NCBI GenBank assembly: GCA_012845835.1
Contig: JABAKD010000013.1
Location: 13,322,348-13,386,347, forward strand
DNA: 64,000 nt
DNA from: Undaria pinnatifida
Lineage: Eukaryota > Sar > Phaeophyceae > Laminariales > Alariaceae
Direction of reading: 5' to 3'
Below, in pieces: positions 56,701 through 64,000 of this stretch (position 1 is the stretch's first letter; every line of letters starts with the position of its first letter). A program made the position numbers and the translations under genes. The notes under the pieces were generated by a model, which did not search any database, was not told the DNA's origin, and saw nothing but the letters and a program-made list of their open reading frames with translations.

Positions 56701-58466
56701 GCCGGAGCGGTGCCGCTGCTAGCGTTTGGATTTGCGATGGATAGGATGGACTGGGACTGGGTGAAGAAAGTGGACGAGATTACGCGGGGCGTAACCGTTC
56801 AACTCTTCGGGACTAAGCGACAGGTACGGTAACGCGCGGTTCGTTGCTGTCTTTAGAGGGTGGCAACCCGCACGGTTACCATGGTACAGCAGTTACATAA
56901 TCGCTGGACCAGATGGTGCTGTAGGTTCTGCAGTATAGCGCACCGAGGGTTCGTAGGTAAACGTGCGCTTCAGGAATACTTTGTCGAAACGAAACTACAA
57001 CGTTTGGGGCGAATGTTTCTCTTTTCGAAGCATGGCTGCCCTGGTTTTTAAAAACCTGCATCCCAAGTGCGACGAAACAATCCAGCACTCACTCGATTTT
57101 CAAGAGGTGAAAACACGTTGCGCTCAAAACGTACAGAAGCAGGGGGCTTCACTGCCCCCACGCTTTTTACTAGCTCCATGACATACGTATGTTTGTGAAC
57201 GTGTTGGATTCGTAGATATCGTAAGTCGGAAATAACTCCTGCTGCTTGCCAGGTATAGTATAAGTATGTGCAGTCATACAAATTTGTGCTACTGTACATG
57301 CCATGCTGCTTATTGGTCGAGATGGATGATATCGTCACACGGGACGCCAACTCGACACAGGCACAGCAAGAAAAGCACCACTTCTCGACTACCGTCAAGT
57401 TATTATTTATACCACTCTGAGCTAGAATCCAACACAACGTGGTTCTTCCATTGCCGTCGTTTCACCGCGCTGAGCTATTTTCCAACAAAAAAGTGGTTCT
57501 TGTATTACGTCCGCCGGGTGGTGTCGATGAAGGGTAGGCGTCGAAAGTGCTCGCGATCGTCATCCCTCTGGCGACGCTCATAGGATTTGCCGAGGAGTTC
57601 ACGTTCCGAGGATACCTTCCCCTTCTTCTCGCCGCTAAGACGGGCTTGCCTTCGGCGGCCGTTATCGGTCTCTCGGGCGTCATTTTCGGGGTGAGTTTTT
57701 TTGTCCATCCCATCTAATATTTTTGGCACTTTTTATAAAAACAACAAAAATGCACTTCAGCCGTGAGGTCGCAGACTTTGTCGAGACTCGTCTTTTATCT
57801 CTAGCGTTTTCCCTTTTTTCGCAACTCCAGATCCGGGGTCACATATCAGGCACTCCTCCCCCCCGGTCCCCCTCTACGATGCGTGACTTCATTTGTATGG
57901 TGATAATTATTCAGGTGTATCGACGCGCCTGTGTATTTCCATGTACGCAGCTGTTGTGATTCCCTGTACAGATACGTTCATTCCATACGGTGCAATATCA
58001 GCCAACTGTGTATGCTTCCTTTGCCCCGCCGAGGCGTATGCAACCCCTGTGTGGGGACACCGGGTCGTTTTCATGTCGGAAATGTGTTGCGTATGTTCTA
58101 GCGGCAGCTGCAGCAACATACGCCCTGCCTTATCTTACCTGATGTGGCCGCCATACCCCCGTTTCAACCGCTTTGTGTACAACCCGTGCCCCGGCCTTTG
58201 CGGCCGAAATTCACCGTACAAACCCACTGCCGCAACATGTCATGTGTCATGTCGCGCGCGTCATTTTGTGTTCTGTCGTGTTGTGTCGTATCGTGTCGTG
58301 TCGCGACGAGCAGGCGCTGCACGCTGCGACGTGGGCATACTTCATCAACGCAACCTTGAGCGGGTTGTTTTTTCACTATCTTCTGCTGTCTTCGGGAAAC
58401 ATTTGCGTCCCGATCTTGGCGCACGCCTTTTACGACGCGTACGCCCTCATGCGCTACCACCTCAAG
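47795..58466 (+). CDS. CPBP (CAAX protease-like) intramembrane glutamic endopeptidase, probably plastid-targeted
   Basis: Five exons are phase-compatible: 47795-47967, 53232-53593, 56645-56823, 57538-57690, 58314-58466 (about 340 codons, 3' end not found). The last three carry the catalytic core. GFAEEFTFRGYLPLLLAA gives the EExxxR motif (57,592 on). FGALH spans the exon 4/5 junction as FxxxH, and HAFYDAYAL follows as the HxxxD/N motif. Hydrophobic segments fit a multi-pass membrane protein. Exon 1 encodes a short hydrophobic leader, then LAFGPPVPSKA and a Ser/Ala/Lys/Arg-rich stretch. This resembles stramenopile plastid presequences, which have Phe after the signal cleavage site. Exon 2 has a TM segment (GWVTILSVFLTQVSFVGF). 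Family role: membrane proteolysis, substrate unknown. Exons 3-5 are secure; exons 1-2 rest on phase, splice sites and plausibility. Confidence 0.78.
48190..48295 (+). repeat. CAAGGGCTCCGC hairpin element copy
   Basis: TACAAGGGCTCCGCAGGGGT is followed by the hairpin GGGTGCCGGCGTATGCCGGC plus ACCC, then ATGCTTCGGGTAAGAC and a GCAGCACTTCGA box. Related copies with the same hairpin position lie at 16,338-16,400 (hairpin half-deleted) and 21,555-21,640 (hairpin perfect). The box AATGCCAAGAGTT follows in all. Confidence 0.75.
48590..49260 (+). repeat. Three tandem units of about 255 bp
   Basis: Each unit has AAGTCCTCCCCCCCAT, a CGAAGA-GCATCGAACGAC box, a GCTGGTTTGTAACTGCTGCG-like box, TATGTTTCAACGCGCAGAAG and AAAGAGTCCCCGCCGTCTCG. 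The array is in the first CPBP intron. Confidence 0.82.
49507..50778. mobile_element. Long inverted repeat element with CAGTCGAAAA motifs
   Basis: Arms about 49,507-50,104 and 50,183-50,778 are near-perfect reverse complements. The outer ends are ATTAGGCCATTTCTTA and its complement. CAGTCGAAAA/TTTTCGACTG motifs recur at both outer ends and in the centre (50,105-50,182). The arms encode, facing opposite ways, a leader-like stretch (LAWLSLLLLLAASQ, then GAFLVPLAS). No transposase was seen. It lies inside the long first intron of the CPBP gene. Confidence 0.88.
50925..51435. repeat. Cluster of tRNA-like modules
   Basis: Three modules on the minus strand have A-box/B-box-like pairs: TAGCTCAGTAGGCAGTGC with TTGTTCGAAGG (50,935-50,990), GTGGGTAGTG with GTTCGATTCTC (51,105-51,185), and GGCTCAGCGGGTATATTGC with AGTACGATTCTC (51,365-51,430). 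A plus-strand A-box-like TAGCTCAGTGGGTAGTGC is at 51,007. Stems are imperfect, so tRNA-derived SINEs or relics are favoured over tRNA genes. Confidence 0.45.
51510..51840 (+). repeat. Third copy of the segmental-duplication terminus
   Basis: Matches 20,110-20,390 and 25,070-25,350: ATGCCAATTTGGAAATGACG, then GTGCGGAACGGATACGGCAG, a GGAGCCGCCCCCCGAA box and TTCCAGTTCCGCGAATTGCA. It is more diverged than copies A and B are from each other. This shows the end of the duplicated block is itself a dispersed element. Confidence 0.8.
51880..52290. other. AGTACTG-rich sequence
   Basis: Many AGTACT/GAGTAC and GCAGTA words are scattered over about 350 bp without a fixed period. No gene was recognised. 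It is in the first CPBP intron. Confidence 0.5.
52300..53230. other. Intron sequence before CPBP exon 2
   Basis: No recognised gene or clear repeat. It includes a short GTACCAGGTAGGTGATATAC-like stretch (52,378-52,400). The last part leads to the acceptor at 53,231. Confidence 0.35.
54165..55380 (-). mobile_element. LINE C-terminal half with 3' end, in a CPBP intron
   Basis: From about 55,370 down to 54,886 the minus strand is open and reads WGEDELLIVDHYTYLGVEIS, then a helical stretch, VVPKLEYAGDVWEG, QLETVQMTAAKNILRCSSTT, LRAELGMYPLKTIRDMRKLK and RAVWEKITKV. This is the classic region after the non-LTR reverse transcriptase domain. After frameshifts, a terminal domain follows: CPCGTTMESKTHTVGERDIY, MRKIDVCDMQEF, IAILGDRWWPQTAKQDGD and FLCNIWKK-like. 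It ends in the shared terminal box and C-rich sequence. It is 5'-truncated (no catalytic RT motifs) and antisense to the host gene. Confidence 0.88.
55382..55600 (-). mobile_element. Second LINE 3' end abutting the first
   Basis: The minus strand ends AGGGATGCGAGGGTCTACGG, a CATACGACTACGGCCATG box, CACAAACTGAGTAC and a C-rich run, a diverged version of the same terminal box. Upstream it has an open frame with TPHGASRLVQAMSAWLVKTR. This is another 5'-truncated insertion of a related LINE subfamily. Confidence 0.6.
55740..56640. other. Intron sequence before CPBP exon 3
   Basis: No gene was recognised. It has a B-box-like GGGTTCGATTTTTT on the minus strand at about 56,391-56,404 without a good A box. 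Near 56,565-56,620 there is an inverted, diverged GCTGTGAG-family fragment. Near 55,880-55,960 there are two short GCCAACC-containing units also found near 63,755. Confidence 0.4.
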
Positions 58467-58469
58467 GTG

Positions 58470-61060
58470 AGCTCAGCAGGAGAGGCTCGACGTTCGTTTT
58501 GTTTTTTTACTTCGCTCTATACGTTGCTCTCGCCAGGCCAACCCCGGCCATGCAATGTTGTGTTGCTCGCTTCGCTATCCAGGCCTTAGCCTCGGTCAGA
58601 CTATGTTGTATTCACCTCGCTTGCCAACGCGCAAGACATGAAGCGCTTGGTACCCCCCTGCGCATCGTTTGGAATATTGACCATAAGACGCGTGCTACGA
58701 CAGTTGTTCTTGTTGGCCTAATACGAATATCGTTCCGCTACTGGCTACACCCGTTCTGCGAACTCAAAACACCTCTACAAACGCCGGTTTCCTGCGAAAA
58801 TGTACGTTTTGTTACAGCTCAAGAATTCTGGATTTGGTTTCAAACGGTAGGCAAGGCACGTTCGCCGACGCGCTACAAAAACCTGCCAGGGGTGTGGCAT
58901 GCCGCCGACAACACTGGAACTCCCCGTCAATGACACTAACCAGCTACCCACTGTCGCTGGAGTACCTCTTGTGTCTTTACACAAATTTCAGTAGATATCC
59001 CTAGGCCATGATACTGTTCGTCCGGCTGCACTTCCATTTTTTTTTTCAAAATCAATGCAGAGCTCATTTGAGTGGGTACCCTTACCATAGCGTGCGTGAT
59101 AATGAGAACGCCTCTTCGCACGCTGTGAATTCCGCCGCGACCGCCAAACCTGCGTGCTTACTCCGGTCATGTTCAACCCGCGCAAAGCGGCAAGAGCTTC
59201 GGCACGCCCGAGCCAGCAACACCCTGCATGACTCCTACGTTTGAGGCGCGCGGTTTTTTGGGCCGAAGTTAGGGGTCAAGCCCCCGTGATGCACGCGCCT
59301 TAAAGCGTTAGTCCCGGTTCATCTTTTGTCGCAAAATGGAATTGACACTGAAGATAATCTATCTCTTCAAAATGCGGCAACAAGGGTGCCAATTCCTAAA
59401 ACGAAACTACATATTTCAAGGCACATCGATACCAGGTACCAGTATGTATTATCGTGGCCCGGTAAAATGTCCCCGAGGCTCCCCTCTTGAATGGCTGTGC
59501 GATGTTTCCCTCTACGGGGTACCATGAGCAATTGCGCCCGACCCGTCTTCGTACGTCTCCGCGTCGTGCGTTTCCGATGTGCTATGTTCTTTTCCGGGCA
59601 GGTGACTGAACCACAAGAGTAGAAGGTGTTTTCCGCAGCGCCTTTTCCCGTGGGAACCACAGGTAGAGCTTCGTCCATCATAGACGGGGGCAAGGCGATA
59701 GAGCGTGAATCGGCAGAGTCTGGTTGCGACATTCGCGACATCGGCGACTAGAATACTTTCCCGTAGGAATCGTAGATGCAGGCTTCTCCGTCGTAGGATG
59801 GGGGCAAGGCGGTAGGGGGTGCGCGGATCGGCAGAGTTTGGCCGCAAAACTGGCGAGGCGGTCGACGAGGCAAGGCTCAAGGCTGTCTTTTTCTCCAGGC
59901 ACACGCTGCGGTCGTCTTACCGTACAACGCGCAAGATAACCCTCCCCCCCCCGTGGGATGAATTCCAGAGCTGATTTTCTTGAACACCAGGGGTGCACGC
60001 GTAACGAAACTGGCGCTTTTGGGAGGATATTGTCGAGATTTTTTCCTAGCCTCGTCGCTCGGCCGTTTGCACTCTCCCCGTGGTCGACACATTCATCTTT
60101 CAAATTCGACCGAGGGAGTGTGTTGTCTTGCAAGTTGTGCGGTATATTTGGGTTTTGTAGTGGAGTTCAACGGCACGGTGTGCATCGCCATCGCCGTGAA
60201 GTACATAACCCTCATCTGCCCTGGACGCGTGCTATATGATAGGGGTGCAGTAGTAGCACTTTTGGCCTACACCATTTCCGAGTGGCGAAGCTCCTGAAGT
60301 GAGCAACCGAGGAAAATACCTCGTGTCGCTGGAACATCATTTATTTGTGTTTCACGACACTATTGGTCAGGCATTTGTTATATACCTAATCCATGAGATT
60401 TCTGATCCGGTTGCACTCCCTTTTTTTTTCGTAGCTGGCTTTGGGTGAGAGATAGGGAGCTGCTCGGGCGGGGCGCACCGGAAAAAATAGGTGCGCCCCT
60501 GAGGTAGCATGCATCCGCGATTCGCATGGTGTGCCGTTTTGCATGTTTTTTTTTGGCGTTTTCTATAGATCTACAAAAGGTTTCGTCTCACTGCCGCGCG
60601 CAATCGCTTGGAATGAAAAAATGAATAGCCTTGTAGGGCGGTAGAGGAGTGCAGAAAGCGACCCCCATAGACATTGGCCAGGGCATGGAGAAAATGTGTC
60701 ACCTCTCTAGGACATGAGAGAGAAAACACGTGAAAAAAAAGTAACGACTACAGCATCGATCAAACGAAACAACCTGGGCCGCTGGAGTAGAGGATGAGCC
60801 CGAAAATTATTGCACGGGGCTGTGCGACATGGGTTGCAGCGTGGTGGTACTTGTACTGTTAACTATGCACTCTGATCGAACGCTTCCAGGCCAGAAACCA
60901 GGCGTAGGCAGGAAAAGTTTACGGCAGCAGTTAGAGCACCTTCCATGCACACTAGATTGGGATCATGGGGTTGTATTTTGAATATGTTGTTCGATTTAGC
61001 TTGTCTCACCAAACAACACAACGGCATCGCAGTATCCAACAAAGCGATATTACTCGACGT
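58470..61060. other. Region after the last CPBP exon seen
   Basis: The 3' exon(s) and UTR of the CPBP gene should lie here. One candidate splice-bounded segment, 58,820-58,847, is flanked by a good acceptor (TTTTGTTACAG) and a donor GTAGGC, but it cannot be confirmed. At 59,650-59,880 two diverged units share GGGGGCAAGGCG-TAG and ATCGGCAGAGT-TGG boxes. No other gene was recognised. Confidence 0.35.
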
Positions 61061-61505
61061 TCACGTATGCGGACCCACAAGCGGGGATCCACATGCGGAC
61101 AGGCAGCGCTGACCGAGACGGATGAGGCGCTTCTACTTCTGAGGCGCACAAGCGCAATAGCTATGCTCAGCTCGTCCGGGACAGGTGTCCTTCGCCGAGC
61201 GCAGCTACAACACTCGCCGCCCTCGCGGTGGAAAACTTTGGGTGCCTCGGGAAGGAAGGCAGCGACCTGATCGATCAGGCAGCGGCCAGCATAGTCGGAG
61301 GGACGGGCGGATCGTCCTTATCGCAAAAAGGCGTCTGCAAGGAACGCCTCGTTCACATAATCTTTGTGACCACTCAGGTCGCGAATTCCAGCCGAGTTCA
61401 TAGATGCAGACTAGCCCTGAGGAACCACCAGGCCGCGAGGGTAAGGGAGGGAGAAGCCGGAAGACTGCAGCCAATGACCTCGGGATTGAATGTCGATGAG
61501 GATTA
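61060..61505 (+). pseudogene. Retroelement C-terminal fragment
   Basis: Plus-strand reading gives GSTCGQAALTETDEALLLLR and then, after a frameshift near 61,200, LAVENFGCLGKEGSDLIDQA, KGVCKERLVHIIFVTTQVAN and NHQAARVREGE before a stop at 61,505. The order C-G-H/Q..A, then PLAVE-FG-LG, is that of C-terminal regions of reverse-transcriptase ORFs repeated in many algal and protist genomes. It is 5'-truncated and frameshifted. The exact element class is not clear. Confidence 0.6.
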
Positions 61506-61844
61506 GGATAGACCATATCGGTAGCAGCTAAAATGAAAATATGTGGCGAAAGGAAGCGAGGAAATAGCTGGCAGAGGGTCATAGGAGAGATACTACTGCT
61601 TTATGGAAGAATAATCGATTTATATCGGAACGACGTCTACGCTATATTTTCGCAGGGCAATATGTTTTTTTGTTTTAGTTTTTTCCTTGGGTTTTCTTCC
61701 ACTCCAGAGTCTAGTGGTTGCCCTCGAATACTGCTAGAGTTGGTTTTGGGGTCCGAAACCCGCGTGGGTCTGGCTTTTGAGTTTATTTGCAACAAATTGT
61801 AATCGAAGAAATGAACTGCTGAAAGCGCCTGGCAGCGTGGGTAG

Positions 61845-62120
61845 GCGCCATTCGATGCCAGTCGACGAGGGAAGAAGTAGCTGGAGTCTTCTCGCAATAA
61901 AAATGAAGGCGCGTACCGTAGAGGGGAGGGGGGAGAAGAGCCTGCTTGGTTACCCTGGATCTGAGTCACGTCTGGGTAGGGAGAATGAGAAGGAACAGTG
62001 CAAACATAATAGAAGGGACGACGATCAAAGGAGAAAAAGAAAACAAAATGTGACTGGAGCCTGTCCTCTGACCACGGACTTGATGACGCGAGTTCATGTG
62101 AGAACAACAACAACAACGTA
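61845..62120 (-). repeat. Two dispersed elements back to back, inverted
   Basis: 61,850-61,975 is an inverted CAGACCCGGGGTCAC-family copy (CAGTCGACGAGGGAAGAAGT, ATCTGAGTCACGTCTGGG). 62,050-62,115 is the GTT-end part of the 247 bp element in the same orientation as the insertion at 27.8 kb, ending in CAA triplets. Confidence 0.72.
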
Positions 62121-62139
62121 GGGCCCCACGTAACGTATG

Positions 62140-62350
62140 CCATAACCTGTTGCTACATTAGCGTGGATAAATAAACGTAAGCCCCCGCGTAAAGCGAGGC
62201 GCACAACCTGTTGTGTTATTCGTGTGGATAAATGGGCGTAAGCTCGCCCGCAACGCGGGGCTCAAAATATGTTGTGATGTCTTGTGTGGACAAAGATGCG
62301 TGATCCCCCGCATAAAGCAAGACCCATAACCTGTTGTTATATTTTTGGCG
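62140..62350 (+). repeat. Tandem units of about 69 bp
   Basis: CATAACCTGTTG, GTGTGGATAAAT-GGCGTAAGC and CCCGC-TAAAGCGAGGC boxes recur three to four times with drift. An isolated related unit is at 62,893-62,945. No gene was recognised in 62,350-63,300. Confidence 0.75.
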
Positions 62351-63389
62351 TATATATCACGCTTGCTACGATAGAGGTAGCACTTTCGGTCTGAAAATGG
62401 TTTTGAATGATGGGGCTCCTTAACCCAAATCGTCGGAAATAGACCATTTTATTTTTGCTCTTCTCGTTGTTTACCTACCCCATTGGGGATTTTTCATCCG
62501 GTATTATATAGCAGTTTTGTTTTTCTTCAAAACGGTTTTTTGGGAGAGGTCTTGAGCTCCCAAATTGAGAAACCTAAAAAAAACGAGGGGTGCACATTTA
62601 ACGCAGCATGGGTCATATGTATGTACCTGTGATGCATGCTGCACTAGAGGGGCAGCCAATTTATCTGAGGCTCGTCTGTTGAGGATCTCTGTAACTTGCC
62701 CAAAAGCTAAAACGTGAGAACACTTGAAAGTGCTGCCCGATGAATTTTCTCATGACTTGGGTAAAAAACGATCAATAGTGTACATAAGCAACGACATTCC
62801 GACGATATTGGGTTACTTAAGGTGTCCAAGAATTCAGTACATAATTTTGCTAAACACCTTTATCGTGGCAGGCGTCCTGATGGTTTGGTGAAACACGAGG
62901 CTCATAACCTGTTGTGATATCTGTGGCATCTGTATGGTGTGCCTGTGTATGAAGTTGCTGGCAAGAGAGGATCTAAAATGCTGCCGTAGTAGAAGCACCT
63001 GCATTTGTGCGGATGGCAAATGCAGCAAACCTGCTATTGAACACAGTTCGGCTAGATGCTCGTTAACTCACGGTGATTTGACGTCTACAAACCCGAGCGT
63101 ACCGCCGACAACGCACTCACACTGTGCCGATCCATAGAGCTGATGTGATGCCAAGGCTTAGGTCCGAACAGTCGACATCAAAGGTTTAGTCAGCAACATG
63201 GCCATGCCGTCGACGCTCGTTCCGGGACGATAGCGGGGTGAGTTTGGCAAACAGCTCTCTCCGCAATCTACCCAGAGATACTGGTCTGCCGTCAACCTAG
63301 GCGGGTCAATAGCAGGATATCATCTGCTCTCCCTCTTCAGGCCGTTGAGGTTAAAACGACTCAAGAAGTACATATGTGCAACACCAAGA

Positions 63390-63692
63390 TTATATGGTTC
63401 GACGTATGCTGGTCCGGCACCCACCGCACCATGACGCTACGAGTGTGACGACGCGAACGAATCGCTTGTTTGCTTGTCGCATCAGGATCCGGTTCCTCTC
63501 GTATCGAAACTTCCAGCCATTGTTCGAATAGCTAATCTGTGCCCGAGGTGAGCCGTTGTCCATTTCAAATATCAAACACCTCGATGTGGAGGCTCCGACG
63601 TGGCGAGAACATCTCTCGTCGGACATCTGAGATGAAGAGCACATGCAAGCGGGACTCCGGTAGACGAAAATTGGGTGGCGCCGTAATATCAT
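63390..63692 (-). other. Unassigned minus-strand reading frame
   Basis: An open frame of about 100 codons, the part from MDNGSPRAQISYSNNGWKFR to RQANKRFVRVVTL looking protein-like. No family was recognised and there is no clear start or splice partner. It could be an exon of a gene extending past the right edge, or chance. Confidence 0.25.
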
Positions 63693-64000
63693 GCAGTGTC
63701 CTCCATCAAGAGGAGATCCCCACCCCCTTGGTTTATACTATATAGGTTGAGTTGGCGTCGGTTGGCAACGACACTGTAAAACATGCTGCTTACCACATAA
63801 GCTAGACCACAAGGGTACCGTTTCTTCTTTTTTTTGGTCGATCATAGCTGGCGGTCAAGTTATACCATTTGTTCGGGGTGGAGAATTTTTGCTCCGCACC
63901 AAGAGGAAAAATCGTATCACGTAGTCTTCGTAGTAAGGCGCCTACGAGGCAGTTACATAGTACTCCCATTGCTATCTCTGGAAGTGGCCATACCGGAAAT

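Overview
This is a eukaryotic nuclear window, not bacterial. Genes are split by many GT-AG introns of 0.1 to more than 8 kb, and the space between and inside them is packed with simple repeats, tandem arrays, LINE fragments, foldback elements and short dispersed elements. The organism is probably a photosynthetic stramenopile (brown-alga-like or a relative). The reasons are the intron-rich, transposon-rich layout and a predicted plastid-targeting leader with a Phe after the hydrophobic signal (residues LAFGPP, near 47.85 kb). This is inference.

Three genes can be reconstructed. (1) Minus strand, about 15.24 to 7.11 kb: ten consecutive in-frame exons of PWP2/UTP1, the WD40 protein of the UTP-B complex in the small-subunit processome. 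The extreme N-terminus and the C-terminal third are not seen. (2) Plus strand, 30.63 to 43.33 kb: eight exons of a taxilin-like coiled-coil protein of about 358 residues, with a 7.6 kb first intron holding a Copia-type gag fragment and GGGTC-rich tandem repeats. (3) Plus strand, 47.80 to 58.47 kb: five phase-compatible exons of a CPBP (CAAX-protease/Rce1-like) intramembrane glutamic protease with EExxxR and FxxxH motifs and a candidate plastid leader.

Layout. 1-7 kb: tandem arrays (a roughly 118 bp unit at 5.6-6.2 kb), a CAG/CAA tract and dispersed repeats. 7-15.3 kb: PWP2. 15.3-26.2 kb: a direct segmental duplication of about 4 kb (16.3-20.4 and 21.6-25.4 kb) with a nested duplication inside each copy. 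27.05-29.86 kb: a long inverted repeat carrying a zinc-finger ORF in each arm. 30.6-43.3 kb: taxilin-like gene. 43.3-47.8 kb: repeats and a LINE remnant. 47.8-58.5 kb: CPBP gene, whose introns hold a second long inverted repeat (49.5-50.8 kb), tRNA-like modules and LINE 3' ends. 58.5-64 kb: tandem repeats and a retroelement C-terminal fragment.

The most interesting signal is that introns of both PWP2 and the taxilin-like gene hold decayed copies of the 3' end of the preceding exon, usually with its splice donor, always on the downstream side. Some introns also begin directly with a microsatellite resembling the donor. The second is a dispersed element of about 247 bp caught in one arm of the inverted repeat, with the empty site preserved in the other arm. 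The three genes have unrelated functions and show no sign of joint regulation.
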